Positions 26,547 to 37,363 are shown, counted from the stretch's first letter. The stretch is DNA of 64,000 nt from Lysobacter alkalisoli (GCF_006547045.1 NZ_CP041242.1:1002001-1066000), one strand, 5' to 3'. Numbers and translations: made by a program. The notes: generated from the sequence alone by a model not told the origin.

Positions 26547-27562
26547 CTCATTCTGCTTACTATTCCCCAAACCAGCGCCGCTACCAGCGCGGCGTCAGCC
26601 TGATCGAACTCATGGTCGGCATGGTGCTCGGCCTGATCGTGGTCGGCGCGGCCGGCTCGATCTTCCTGTCCAACAAGCAGACCTACAACGCCACCGAAAC
26701 CCTGGGACGGATCCAGGAGAACGGCCGCATCGCCTTCGAACTGATGGCGCGCGATATTCGCGAAGCAGGGTCGACGGCCTGCGGCAACAATATTCCCATC
26801 GCCAACGTGCTCAATACGCCGGGTGACACCTTCAACTGGGGCGACGGCCTGCGTGGCTATGAAGGAAATATGGCGGCTGCACTGGCGCCGTTCGGCACAG
26901 GTGCTGGCCAGCGGGTAAACGGCACGCAGGCGATCGAACTGCGCTCCTCGGCCAGCGGTGGCGTCACCGTCACCAAACATGTTCCGTCTTCGGCCGTGGT
27001 CCACGTCAACACCGCCAACCACGGTTTCGAGCCGGGCGATGTGCTGATCATCTGCGACTACTCCCAGGCGACCATCTTCGAGATGACGCCGGGTGGTGCC
27101 GTGCTGCATATCGGCCACAACACCGGCAACAGCGGTGAGCCTTCTGGGGGCAATTCCTGCAAGGCGCTCAGCTTCCCGGTCGATCCCGACTGCAAGGACA
27201 AACCGAAGGACGGCAAGCAGTATGACGACAACGCCGTGGTCGCCAAGCTTCATGCCGCCATCTGGTACATCGGCAACAACTCGCGCGGCGGCCGCTCGCT
27301 GTATCGCAGGGTCGCCGGCCGCGATGCCGAGGAGATCACCGAAGGCGTGCAGAACATGACACTGACCTACCTGGAGCCCGGTAACGACTATCGGACGGCA
27401 AGCAGTATTTCGCTCTGGAGCGATGTCGCAGCCGTTCGTGTCGGGCTGAACCTGCAGGCCGTCGAGGGCGCCCTGCGCAGCCGCGAGATCACCGGCGTCG
27501 ACGGGGATGCGTTGAATCGCCAGCTCGCCCACGTGGTCACCTTGAGGGGGCGTAATCCATGA
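26543..27562 (+). CDS. pilW: Type IV pilus assembly protein PilW
   Basis: A 339-residue minor pilin. The prepilin motif is YQRG|VSLIELMVGMVLGLIVVG, followed by SNKQTYNATETLGRIQENGR, the PilW signature, and a large globular domain with five or more cysteines. A long open frame upstream of the start belongs to a different reading of fimU/pilV and was discarded. It overlaps pilV and pilX by 4 nt. Confidence 0.93.
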   Translation: MTHSAYYSPNQRRYQRGVSLIELMVGMVLGLIVVGAAGSIFLSNKQTYNATETLGRIQENGRIAFELMARDIREAGSTACGNNIPIANVLNTPGDTFNWGDGLRGYEGNMAAALAPFGTGAGQRVNGTQAIELRSSASGGVTVTKHVPSSAVVHVNTANHGFEPGDVLIICDYSQATIFEMTPGGAVLHIGHNTGNSGEPSGGNSCKALSFPVDPDCKDKPKDGKQYDDNAVVAKLHAAIWYIGNNSRGGRSLYRRVAGRDAEEITEGVQNMTLTYLEPGNDYRTASSISLWSDVAAVRVGLNLQAVEGALRSREITGVDGDALNRQLAHVVTLRGRNP

Positions 27563-28113
27563 ACCTGCGTCATGCGGCCATGCGCGCCAAAGGTTTCCGA
27601 CAGTCCACCCAGCGCGGTGTGGCCCTGGTGATGGTCCTGGTCCTGTTGCTGGTCGTGACCCTGCTGGGATTGGCGAGCATGCGCGGGGTTCTGCTGGAAG
27701 AGCGCATGAGTGCGGCTCTCTACGACCGTTCGCTGATGTTCCAGGCGGCCGAGGCGGCCCTGCGCGAGGGCGAGGCGGTCGCTGCCGATTCCCGCCGTGG
27801 GGACTACACCGCCACTTGCGGCGCCGGCCTGTGCGACGTGCCCAACCCGGATGGTGCAGATGACTGGGTGGATCGCTGGCATCAGGCTGCGCCGCCCTAT
27901 GTCGCCGCGGCCACGGTGAAGTCGGGCGATCTGGAAGTCCAGCCGGAATACTTCATCGAATACATCGGCTTGTACCCCAACTGGGTGGGCTGCGATCGCT
28001 CCGAGCCGATGCAGGTGGGCTGCATGGGACCACGCTATCGAGTCACCGCGCGTGCCCGTGCCGCGGGCCGTTCCGAGGTCATGCTGCAAAGCAGTTTCAC
28101 ATCCCCCGAATGA
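27559..28113 (+). CDS. pilX: Type IV pilus assembly protein PilX
   Basis: A 184-residue minor pilin. The prepilin-like motif QRG|VALVMVLVLLLVVTLLGLA lacks the usual glutamate at +5 (methionine instead), as is common for PilX/GspK-type pilins. It is followed by FQAAEAALREGE, the PilX hallmark. It lies in the tip-complex operon; pilY1 follows after 43 bp. Confidence 0.92.
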   Translation: MNLRHAAMRAKGFRQSTQRGVALVMVLVLLLVVTLLGLASMRGVLLEERMSAALYDRSLMFQAAEAALREGEAVAADSRRGDYTATCGAGLCDVPNPDGADDWVDRWHQAAPPYVAAATVKSGDLEVQPEYFIEYIGLYPNWVGCDRSEPMQVGCMGPRYRVTARARAAGRSEVMLQSSFTSPE

Positions 28114-28156
28114 TTCATGCCCAGGCGCCTGAAAGGCGTCGCTGTGGAGTATCAAG

Positions 28157-31100
28157 ATGAACGATCCCGTCACCCGCTCCGTGCCACGCGCTCCGCGCGC
28201 GCATCCATTGCGCGCCGGCCTCGCGGCCTGCCTGCTGACCACCCTGGCCCTGCCGGTGCATGCCGCCGTGGTCATCCCGGATGTGCCACTACAGTCTGGT
28301 TCCACCGTGTCGCCGAACATCATGTTCATTCTTGATGACTCGGGGTCGATGCAGAGTGAGGTGTTGCCAGATGAGTCGATTGATGTTGTCAGCCGGTGTA
28401 GCCCTAATCTTGATGATCGCAATGCCAATGGTATTCGTTGCAACAATGGCACTACGAGCATTACGAATATTGGCAGGGTCTACCCCAGGATCCCGACTCT
28501 TTATGGGGCTATCTTCGAGGGGCAGGGAGTTGGCGAGTATGCGAATGCTGTAGCAGATCCGGGCAATGTTTATGGGCGGATATTGCGTACGGCGATGTTC
28601 AACCCCCAATACTATGACCCCAAGGTCATTTATCGGCCCTGGGTCAGGTCGGATGGTACGAGCTATCCGGATGCCAACCCTGCTCAGGCGTACTGGAATC
28701 CTGAAGACCCAGACAAGGGGGCGGTGAATTTGGCGGGCACGCTGTCTTATGCGAACGTCTGGTGGCAACGTACAGACAGTAGCTTTTGTTCGACCAGGGC
28801 CTGTTTCGTTTCTCGCGGCAGCAGAGATATAAAGTTCAACGTCTACTACGAATTCACGGGTGATCCTGCCAGCCCACAATCGAAGTACAATGCGAATAAC
28901 TACGTTGAGCGCACAGTCAGTGGTGCTGAGCTCCAGAATTTCGCCAACTGGTTCCAGTACTATCGCTCCCGCATTCTTGCGAGTCGCGGCGGCATCGGGC
29001 GGGCCTTTTCGAGCCTGCCTGATGACCCCGAGAGCGGCCCGCGTGTTGGCTATGCGACCATCAATACGGATGGAGCCGTTTCTCGATACATCCGTCCATT
29101 TGCCGGAACCGACCGGCAGGCGTTCTACGACAGCCTGTATGGCGGCACCATTCCGAACAGGGGCACGCCGTTGCGCAAGGCGCTCTACGATGTCGGCAAG
29201 CATTTCGAGACCGAGACCGGCGTAGACGATCCATGGCGGACTGGCGTCGGCAACGCCAGTGATCCGAAGCATTCGGAGTACCTGGCTTGCAGACAGAACT
29301 TCGCCATGCTGATGACGGACGGTTACTGGAACGGTGCAGACTCCGGGTTGGGCAATGAAGATGGCACCGCGGGTTATCCATTCTCCGATGGGTACGGCAA
29401 CACGCTGGCCGACGTTGCCTACCACTTCTGGAACAAGGATCTCCGTGCCGACATCCCGAACGAGGTTCCGGCCAGTCCGTTGAACCCGAACACCCACCAG
29501 CACATGGTGACCTACGGTATTGGTCTCGGTGTATTCGGCCGGTACACCCCGGACTACGCGTTCGGCGAGATCGGCAAGACATCCGGCTCCCTGGTCTGGC
29601 CGGATCCATTCGATGCAAGCAATCCTTCGGCAAAGATCGACGACCTGCTGCATGCGGCCGTCAATTCGCGCGGTGACTTCTTCAGCGCCGGCGATCCGGA
29701 AACGTTTGCGGAAGAGCTGACGAAGACTCTTTCCAGTATCATCGAACGCACCGCCTCCGGCTCGAACGTGGCGGCCAACAGCGTGGCCCTGCGCGACGAG
29801 ACCCGTATCTTCCAGGCCAGCTACGTCGGTGGGCAATGGACCGGTCAGCTGGCGTCCTACCCGATCACCGCGAATGGTGTGTCCGCCACGCCTTCGTGGC
29901 GTGCCAGCGATCCAGGCAAGATCAAGCCCCATACCGCGCGGCGCGACCGCGTGTTCACGCCAGGAGGCACCTTCCATGGGCAGCGTGGCGATGCGCTGGG
30001 CAGTGTCGACGGCCACGGGGTTGCCGATTACTTGCTGGGCGACCGTTCCGGCGAGCGCAGCAATGACGGGCCGTTCCGCAACCGCAACACGGTGCTGGGC
30101 GACATCATCCATTCCTCGCCGGCGTTCTCGTCCGAAACAGCGACGCCTGCCCTTTTTGTCGGTGCCAATGACGGCATGTTGCATGCCTTCCACGCGGAGA
30201 ATGGTGAAGAGCTGTTCGCCTATGTACCGGGCCCTAACCTCATTAGCAACGACAAGCTGAAGAAGCTGTCGGATCCCGATTACAGTCACGAATACTATGT
30301 GGACGGCCCGGTCACTGTGTCGACCCAAGCCAAGACGCCTAACAAAAACCTGTTGGTAGGCACGCTGGGCCGCGGTGGTCGTGGTGTATTTGCCCTTGAT
30401 GTTTCCAGCCCGTCGACGTTCACTGCTGCCAATGTGCTATGGGAAGCTTCATCTACCAGCGCGCCTACCGGATGGACGGCCCAGGACCGTGCCGATCTGG
30501 GTTTGATCCTGAGCCGGCCCCTGATCGTGCGCACCAATGCGCGGACCGGCAATCAGAACAGCAACCTGCGCCCGGCAATGGCGATATTCGGCAATGGACT
30601 CAACAGCGAGAGCGGAAACGCCACTCTCTTTGCGGTCGATGCCGAAACCGGCCAGATGATGTGGAGTCTCCCGGTCGACACCACGGGAGACAACGGCATC
30701 ACCAGCATCCAGGCCTGGGACGAGGACGGTGACGGTATCCACGACTATGTCTTCGCCGCCGACCTTAAGGGCAATGTCTGGAAGTTCGATCTCGACTACC
30801 ACGATCCGGGCAAGTGGGGCCTGGCCGACGGCGGCCAGATCCAGGGGCAGGTGCGGCGGGCTGCTGGTGGCAACCCCCTGGTGGCTACCGGTCGGCCGAT
30901 CACCGGTGGCCTGCAGATCGCCTTCGATCCGATGACCTACGAACGCTGGGTTTTCTTCGGCACCGGCAAGTACCTGGAGCAATCGGACACCACCAGCACG
31001 GGCCAGCAGCGTTGGTACGGAATCAAGGACACTGGCAGCCGGATCACAGGCGATGCCCTGTTGACCGAGCGCAAGATCGAGATTGTTGGCAGTCATGGCG

Positions 31101-31579
31101 GACGCAAGGTCCGTGCGTTCGAGCCGCATGCGCCGTTGCCCGATGACAGCCGCGGCTGGTACGTGAACCTCGAGGCTCCCGCGCCGCCAGCGGTTACGCC
31201 CCCGTCCGAGCGCATGGTGTCCGATCCGCTGATGGTCGGCCGTGTCCTGGTGACCGCCAGCATCCTGCCGGATTCGGATCCCTGCAAGGCCGGTGGCACC
31301 GGTTACATGAATGCCATCGATGCCTTCACCGGCACCAGCGTCCGGGCATCGTTCTTCGATGTGAACGGCAATGGCAGCTTCGACGACGACGTGCTGGGCG
31401 TTGGCGACAGCAGCAGGCCGATCGGTTCGGTTGATCTGGACATCGCCATGCCGACCTCGCCCACCGTGGTCGAGAGCCTGCTGGTGGCCGGCGGTTCACT
31501 GGGCACTACCGGTTCCGTTGGCATCAATCCCCAGGTCATCAAAGGCCGAATCTCTTGGCGCGAAATCATTGGAGACTGA
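28157..31579 (+). CDS. pilY1: PilY1-type pilus tip adhesin
   Basis: A 1140-residue exported protein with a signal peptide ending near VHA (residue ~36). A VWA-like N-terminal domain carries the MIDAS motif DDSGSM (~60-65), and the C-terminal PilY beta-propeller covers ~620-1130. Its calcium loop is DEDGDGIHDY near residue 856 followed by VFAADLKGNVWKFD. A second EF-like loop (DVNGNGSFDDD) lies near 1072. PilY1 sits at the pilus tip and affects adhesion, retraction and surface sensing. From ~28330 to ~28980 the DNA is markedly more AT-rich, with many AT-ending codons, unlike both flanks; this suggests recombination of the VWA region. A GGAG lies 8 bp before the start. Confidence 0.92.
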   Translation: MNDPVTRSVPRAPRAHPLRAGLAACLLTTLALPVHAAVVIPDVPLQSGSTVSPNIMFILDDSGSMQSEVLPDESIDVVSRCSPNLDDRNANGIRCNNGTTSITNIGRVYPRIPTLYGAIFEGQGVGEYANAVADPGNVYGRILRTAMFNPQYYDPKVIYRPWVRSDGTSYPDANPAQAYWNPEDPDKGAVNLAGTLSYANVWWQRTDSSFCSTRACFVSRGSRDIKFNVYYEFTGDPASPQSKYNANNYVERTVSGAELQNFANWFQYYRSRILASRGGIGRAFSSLPDDPESGPRVGYATINTDGAVSRYIRPFAGTDRQAFYDSLYGGTIPNRGTPLRKALYDVGKHFETETGVDDPWRTGVGNASDPKHSEYLACRQNFAMLMTDGYWNGADSGLGNEDGTAGYPFSDGYGNTLADVAYHFWNKDLRADIPNEVPASPLNPNTHQHMVTYGIGLGVFGRYTPDYAFGEIGKTSGSLVWPDPFDASNPSAKIDDLLHAAVNSRGDFFSAGDPETFAEELTKTLSSIIERTASGSNVAANSVALRDETRIFQASYVGGQWTGQLASYPITANGVSATPSWRASDPGKIKPHTARRDRVFTPGGTFHGQRGDALGSVDGHGVADYLLGDRSGERSNDGPFRNRNTVLGDIIHSSPAFSSETATPALFVGANDGMLHAFHAENGEELFAYVPGPNLISNDKLKKLSDPDYSHEYYVDGPVTVSTQAKTPNKNLLVGTLGRGGRGVFALDVSSPSTFTAANVLWEASSTSAPTGWTAQDRADLGLILSRPLIVRTNARTGNQNSNLRPAMAIFGNGLNSESGNATLFAVDAETGQMMWSLPVDTTGDNGITSIQAWDEDGDGIHDYVFAADLKGNVWKFDLDYHDPGKWGLADGGQIQGQVRRAAGGNPLVATGRPITGGLQIAFDPMTYERWVFFGTGKYLEQSDTTSTGQQRWYGIKDTGSRITGDALLTERKIEIVGSHGGRKVRAFEPHAPLPDDSRGWYVNLEAPAPPAVTPPSERMVSDPLMVGRVLVTASILPDSDPCKAGGTGYMNAIDAFTGTSVRASFFDVNGNGSFDDDVLGVGDSSRPIGSVDLDIAMPTSPTVVESLLVAGGSLGTTGSVGINPQVIKGRISWREIIGD

Positions 31580-31582
31580 TCG

Positions 31583-32023
31583 ATGACCCGTATCCATCAT
31601 GCCAGGCGCCAGCCGCGCCGCCCGTTGTCCCAGATGCGCGGCTTCACCCTGATCGAACTGATGATCGTTGTGGGGATCATCGCGATCCTTGCCGCGATCG
31701 CTTATCCGAGCTATCAGGAACACATCATCAAGACGCGACGCAGCGCGGGTGCGGGCTGTCTGTTGGAGATGGCGCAGTTCATGGAGCGCTACTACACCAC
31801 CAACATGACTTATGCCGCCGCAGAATTGCCGCAGACAGCCTGCCGTTTCGATACGGATGACCACTATGACTATGCAGTCAATGTGGGAGGGGCAAACGCC
31901 TTCAGCATTACTGCCACGGCAAAGGGGGCGCAGGAGAAGGATTCCAAGTGCGGAGACCTGTCGGTCAACCAGGCCGGCGCGAAATCGGTGACCGGCACCT
32001 ATAGCGCCAGCGAGTGCTTCTGA
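31583..32023 (+). CDS. pilE: Type IV minor pilin PilE
   Basis: A 146-residue pilin with QMRG|FTLIELMIVVGIIAILAAIAYPSYQ after a 17-residue basic leader, then CLLEMAQFMERYYTTNMTY, typical of PilE. Four cysteines allow two disulfides. It lies 3 bp after pilY1 and is the last gene of the operon, followed by a strong terminator. It is a minor rather than the major pilin by context. Confidence 0.92.
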   Translation: MTRIHHARRQPRRPLSQMRGFTLIELMIVVGIIAILAAIAYPSYQEHIIKTRRSAGAGCLLEMAQFMERYYTTNMTYAAAELPQTACRFDTDDHYDYAVNVGGANAFSITATAKGAQEKDSKCGDLSVNQAGAKSVTGTYSASECF

Positions 32024-32050
32024 ATACGGCTGTTCAAAGCGCAGCCGATG

Positions 32051-32091
32051 CAAACAGAAAGGCCCGCGCGATGCGCGGGCCTTTCTGTTTG
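32051..32091 (+). terminator. Strong rho-independent terminator after pilE
   Basis: A perfect 19-bp stem (32051-32069 with 32073-32091), loop GAT, has A-rich 5' and T-rich 3' flanks, so it can work in both directions: for the pil operon and for transcripts on the minus strand. Confidence 0.9.
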
Positions 32092-32097
32092 CAGATC

Positions 32098-32174
32098 TGG
32101 CGCCCGAAGTTGGACTCGAACCAACGACCCCCTGATTAACAGTCAAGTGCTCTAACCAGCTGAGCTATTCGGGC
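32098..32174 (-). tRNA. tRNA-Asn (GTT)
   Basis: A complete 77-nt cloverleaf on the minus strand. The acceptor stem is GCCCGAA/TTCGGGC, the anticodon loop CTGTTAA with GTT, the T arm GTTGG-TTCGAGT-CCAAC, and a CCA end is encoded. Confidence 0.96.
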
Positions 32175-32251
32175 GGGGACGGGCATTGTAAAGCCTGGCG
32201 GGGACGGGTCAAGCCCTCCAGGGTCGGATATGGTGGTTGCCGGGGGCCTGT

Positions 32252-32779
32252 TCAGACGGAGCAGGGCGTCCCTTCGGGCGGGGTTTCGGTGCGCGTCCGG
32301 CCGGCGTTGTTGACGATCAATCTGGCGAGCAGGCGGCCATCGGACGAGCAGAGGCGGACTGTCTGGTTGTAGCCGGCGGACCAGCCATGCGGCGAGAAGC
32401 GAAGCCGCTGGCGCCCGACGGTGCCCAGGACCGCGATGCCGCTGCCGAGCCCGTCGGAGGCCTCCAGTACCTTGCTGTCGTCCAGTGGGCTGGATGTACG
32501 CTGTGGATCGGCATACACGATCCAGCCTTCGCTCCAGTCGCTGTCGCCGCGGCAACTACGACCGTCGTGGCTGGGGCAGGCGGTGATCGGGATACCGAGG
32601 CGCACCGCCGAGATCCGCGCCAGCGCCAGCGAGCTGGTCAGGCGGTGCAAGGCGCTGGTCTTGCGGCTGTGCTCGGCGATCCGGCCGAAGGCGGGCGTGG
32701 CCAGGCTGAGCAGGATGGCCAGCACCGCGACTGTCGCCACCAGTTCCACCAGGGTGAATCCGTCTGCATTCCGTCGCAT
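32252..32779 (-). CDS. fimT: FimT/GspH-like pseudopilin with GRxR motif
   Basis: A 175-residue prepilin: cleavage at ADG|FTLVELVATVAVLAILLSLA, then a GspH/FimT globular domain with cysteines C68, C76, C144 and C173. Near the C-terminus it has GRTR (160-163), matching the GRxR motif that binds DNA in FimT proteins needed for natural transformation in Legionella and relatives. It is transcribed on its own, opposite to the pilus operon and next to tRNA-Asn. That it takes up DNA is inferred from the motif; otherwise it may act as an ordinary minor pilin. Confidence 0.85.
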   Translation of the reverse strand: MRRNADGFTLVELVATVAVLAILLSLATPAFGRIAEHSRKTSALHRLTSSLALARISAVRLGIPITACPSHDGRSCRGDSDWSEGWIVYADPQRTSSPLDDSKVLEASDGLGSGIAVLGTVGRQRLRFSPHGWSAGYNQTVRLCSSDGRLLARLIVNNAGRTRTETPPEGTPCSV

Positions 32780-33028
32780 TTCGAAGACTCCATCCGGGAG
32801 ATGAAGGCATCATCCCGGCGGGCGCGACGACGGGGCATCGGCATCACGGATGGGGATGGGTAGGAAAACCGCCCGTCGTCCCCATCCTTTTGTCCGACTA
32901 CACTCACAGGATTCGTCGTTTCCGTGTCCTTGCCGTCATCCACACATGACGCTTCAAAGCAGCCGGATGGCTGATCGGGCGGAGACGATGAGTTCGGCAG
33001 ACTTCCGCAACGACCACGGCTCCCCCCA

Positions 33029-35095
<2,067 letters not shown>

Positions 35096-35109
35096 TGAGG
35101 ACGGTTTCC

Positions 35110-35139
35110 GTAGCCCGGGTAAGCGGAGCGCACCCGGGT
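35110..35139. repeat. REP-type palindrome (GTAGCCCGGGT family), second copy
   Basis: GTAGCCCGGGTAAGCGGAGC, then GCACCCGGGT, pair CCCGGGT with ACCCGGG. It is the same family as 4755-4785 and lies 15 bp after the uvrB stop. Confidence 0.8.
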
Positions 35140-35167
35140 CCGGCGCGGGCCATCGCGGTCCGCAAAA

Positions 35168-35200
35168 ACGAAGGCCCCGGCAGCAAGCCGGGGCCTTCGT
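35168..35200. terminator. Bidirectional terminator between uvrB and tRNA-Val
   Basis: ACGAAGGCCCCGG pairs exactly with CCGGGGCCTTCGT (35168-35180 with 35188-35200), loop CAGCAAG. A-rich sequence lies before it, so minus-strand transcripts from tRNA-Val end in Ts. Confidence 0.8.
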
Positions 35201-35208
35201 CGTGAATC

Positions 35209-35283
35209 TGGTGGGCGGTACAGGGTTCGAACCTGTGACCCCTACCATGTCAAGGTAGTGCTCTACCGCTGAGCTAACCGCCC
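35209..35283 (-). tRNA. tRNA-Val (GAC)
   Basis: A 75-nt cloverleaf on the minus strand: acceptor GGGCGGT/ACCGCCC, anticodon loop TTGACAT with GAC, T arm ACAGG-TTCGAAC-CCTGT, encoded CCA. Confidence 0.96.
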
Positions 35284-35369
35284 TTTGCCGGCTGAAAACC
35301 TCCCGGCGAAGGGCGCGCAGTGTAGCCTGTCCGTCGCGCGTCGGCAACAGTCGCGGACGTGGGCGCGGT

Positions 35370-36098
35370 TCACGGGCGCAGCCGCAACGCGTGCAGGCGT
35401 TCATAGGCCGGGCGGCAGGCCTCGGCGACCTCCCGGGCGTGGCCGGTGAGATGAGTGTCGCGCGACTGCGGCCTCTCGAATCCGGTGGACTTCCAGACCG
35501 CGTCGTACCAGTACGGCGCCCATACGCCGTCGCTGTCTCGCGGACCGGCGGGCCAGTGCAGCATCCGCTGTGTGAATCCGATCCCGAGCAGGCCGCAGAG
35601 GGCGCGCAGGTGGGCCTCCGGATCACGCAGGAAATCGCCGGCGTCGATCACCGGCGGCGGCGTGCCCGCGTCGGCGAGGGCGTCGTACAGCTCGACCTGC
35701 TGCAACAGGCCGATGTCCTCCGGTGCGACGGTCGCGCGGGACCTGAGGTACGAGGCGACCACTTCGGCCGGATCGCGGATCAGGAAGACATTTATGAGCC
35801 CGTGGATCCAGTCGCGATCCATGCCGGGCAGCAGGTGGTGGCTCATGTGCTTCTGGTACCAGAGCGGGGTATTGCCCGGAACCGGCCCGGTCAGGGTCTG
35901 GGCGACCTGCCGCCAGTCGCTCTCGCCGGCGGCGATCACCTCGTCGCGCCCTGGGTGGTCGAGCCCGGTCATGGCGAGGTAGGCGGCATACAGAGGTTCG
36001 TCGCTGACCACGCAGTCCTCGCGGTTCTCCCATGCCCGCATCATCGCAGTGGAGATGTTGCGCGGACCGCTCCACATCGCGATGCGAAGCGCGCTCAT
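35370..36098 (-). CDS. Sulfotransferase-like P-loop protein
   Basis: A 242-residue protein with a sulfotransferase-type 5' phosphosulfate loop at the N-terminus (MWSGPRNISTAMMRAWENR), DEPLYAAYL, and the 3' phosphate-binding segment FLIRDPAEVVASYLRS. The fold is that of PAPS-dependent sulfotransferases, but the substrate is unknown. Its start overlaps the stop of the class IV aminotransferase by 4 nt, so the two proteins are made together. Plant branched-chain-aminotransferase-like proteins are, to my recollection, fusions of these same two domains, which would support a shared pathway. No PAPS-synthesis gene is in the window. Confidence 0.85.
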   Translation of the reverse strand: MSALRIAMWSGPRNISTAMMRAWENREDCVVSDEPLYAAYLAMTGLDHPGRDEVIAAGESDWRQVAQTLTGPVPGNTPLWYQKHMSHHLLPGMDRDWIHGLINVFLIRDPAEVVASYLRSRATVAPEDIGLLQQVELYDALADAGTPPPVIDAGDFLRDPEAHLRALCGLLGIGFTQRMLHWPAGPRDSDGVWAPYWYDAVWKSTGFERPQSRDTHLTGHAREVAEACRPAYERLHALRLRP

Positions 36099-37030
36099 GC
36101 GAGTCGTTCCCCGGCCCGGAAGGCGATGTCGCGCGCCACCAGGTCGCGGTAGAGATCCTGCAGTCGCGCGACCATCGGCCCGGGGGTGCCGTCGCCCATC
36201 ACGCGGCCGTCGATCTGGCGCACCGGGACCACGCCGGCGAAGGTGCCGGTGACGAAGGCCTCGTCGGCGCCGTAGACCTCGGTCAGGCTGAAGTTCTTCT
36301 CGAATGCGGGGATGCCTGCCTCGTGGCAGGCGCGCAGCACGTTCGCGCGGGTGATGCCGCCCAGGCAATAGTCCCCGCTCGAGGTCCACACCTCGCCCTT
36401 GCGGACGATGAAGAAGTGGGTCGAATTGCAGGTGGCGACAAAGCCGTGGGGATCGAGCATCAGGGCCTCGTCGGCGCCGGCCTCGGTGGCCTGGATGCAC
36501 GCGGTGATGCAATTGAGCTTGCTGTGGCTGTTGAGCTTGGGGTCCTGCACGTCCGGGTAGCCACGCCGCACGTGCACGGTGAACAGCTTCAGCCCTGTTT
36601 CGAGTGTCTCCGGCTTGGCGGTCTTGTGCTCCGGAATGATCACGATCGTCGCCGGTCCGATCGTCACCCGCGGGTCCTGGTAGGGCGTGCGCTTGACGCC
36701 GCGGGTCACCATCAGGCGCAGGTGCACGCCGTCGCGCATCGCGTTGGCCGCGAGCGTGTCGTAGATGGCCCGGGTCAGTCGTGCCCGATCGAGACCGATG
36801 TCGAGGGCGATCGCCCGGGCCCCCTCGTACAGGCGGTCGAGATGGGCATCGAGGAAGGCCGGATGCCCGTCGACCACCCGGAGCCCCTCCCAGACCCCGT
36901 CGCCGAGCACGAAACCGCTGTCGAATACCGAGACAACCGCTTCGGCACGCGGTTTGAGGGCGCCATTGATCCAGATGCGGATGTCGGCGTTGCGTGGGTC
37001 ATCGTGGAAGTCATGGATGCTGGTGGCCAT
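36095..37030 (-). CDS. Class IV aminotransferase (branched-chain/D-amino-acid type)
   Basis: A 311-residue PLP enzyme of the BCAT/D-alanine aminotransferase fold. It has VFDSGFVLGDGVWEGLRV, the lysine segment DPKLNSHSKLNCITACIQA carrying the likely PLP lysine, EALMLDPHGFVATCNSTHFF, and LGGITRANVL. Length is normal for the fold. Together with the downstream sulfotransferase-like gene it forms a two-gene operon. Which amino donor it uses is not evident, and it does not look like housekeeping IlvE. The start chosen is MATSIHDF; the frame is open further upstream without homology. Confidence 0.88.
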   Translation of the reverse strand: MATSIHDFHDDPRNADIRIWINGALKPRAEAVVSVFDSGFVLGDGVWEGLRVVDGHPAFLDAHLDRLYEGARAIALDIGLDRARLTRAIYDTLAANAMRDGVHLRLMVTRGVKRTPYQDPRVTIGPATIVIIPEHKTAKPETLETGLKLFTVHVRRGYPDVQDPKLNSHSKLNCITACIQATEAGADEALMLDPHGFVATCNSTHFFIVRKGEVWTSSGDYCLGGITRANVLRACHEAGIPAFEKNFSLTEVYGADEAFVTGTFAGVVPVRQIDGRVMGDGTPGPMVARLQDLYRDLVARDIAFRAGERLA

Positions 37031-37137
37031 GTGTTGACGGGTCCGTCGGAGGGCGGGGGAGGCGGTGCCACCCCGGGCGTTGCCCGGGGCGGGGCCTACT
37101 CTAATGTCGCCTGGCGCCGCGTGCAGGGATGGGTTCA

Positions 37138-37166
37138 TTGACTTCGCACCGGGCCGCCACTACCTT
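37138..37166 (+). promoter_or_regulatory. Candidate sigma-70 promoter of thrS
   Basis: TTGACT (37138-37143), 17 bp, TACCTT (37161-37166). Transcription would start near 37173, just before the elements of the putative leader region. Confidence 0.45.
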
Positions 37167-37189
37167 GACCGGCGACCCAGCGAAGACAA

Positions 37190-37299
37190 GGTGGCCTGCG
37201 GCAAACCGCCGGTCGAGCGTGTGACATGAGGACTACCCGTTTCCAGCGCTGAACACCTGCCCGAGGCCACCATCAAGGCGCCCTCGCGGCGCCTTTTTT
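37190..37299 (+). promoter_or_regulatory. thrS leader with short Thr-containing ORF and terminator
   Basis: The region holds GGTGGCCT (37190-37197) and its complement AGGCCACC (37264-37271). Between them is an 8-codon ORF (37226-37252, MRTTRFQR, two adjacent Thr codons). A rho-independent terminator follows (AAGGCGCC-CTCGC-GGCGCCTT, 37275-37295, then Ts) 65 bp upstream of thrS. A second small hairpin, CCGCACAT/ATGTGCGG, lies at 37324-37341. This resembles a transcription attenuator sensing Thr-tRNA, but no good Shine-Dalgarno precedes the ORF and no clear antiterminator overlaps the terminator stem. The terminator could simply end leaky upstream transcription. Confidence 0.45.
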
Positions 37300-37363
37300 G
37301 TTGCCCGTCCAAGGGCGAAGAACCCGCACATCCATGTGCGGACTTTCCAAAGCAAAAGCACCC

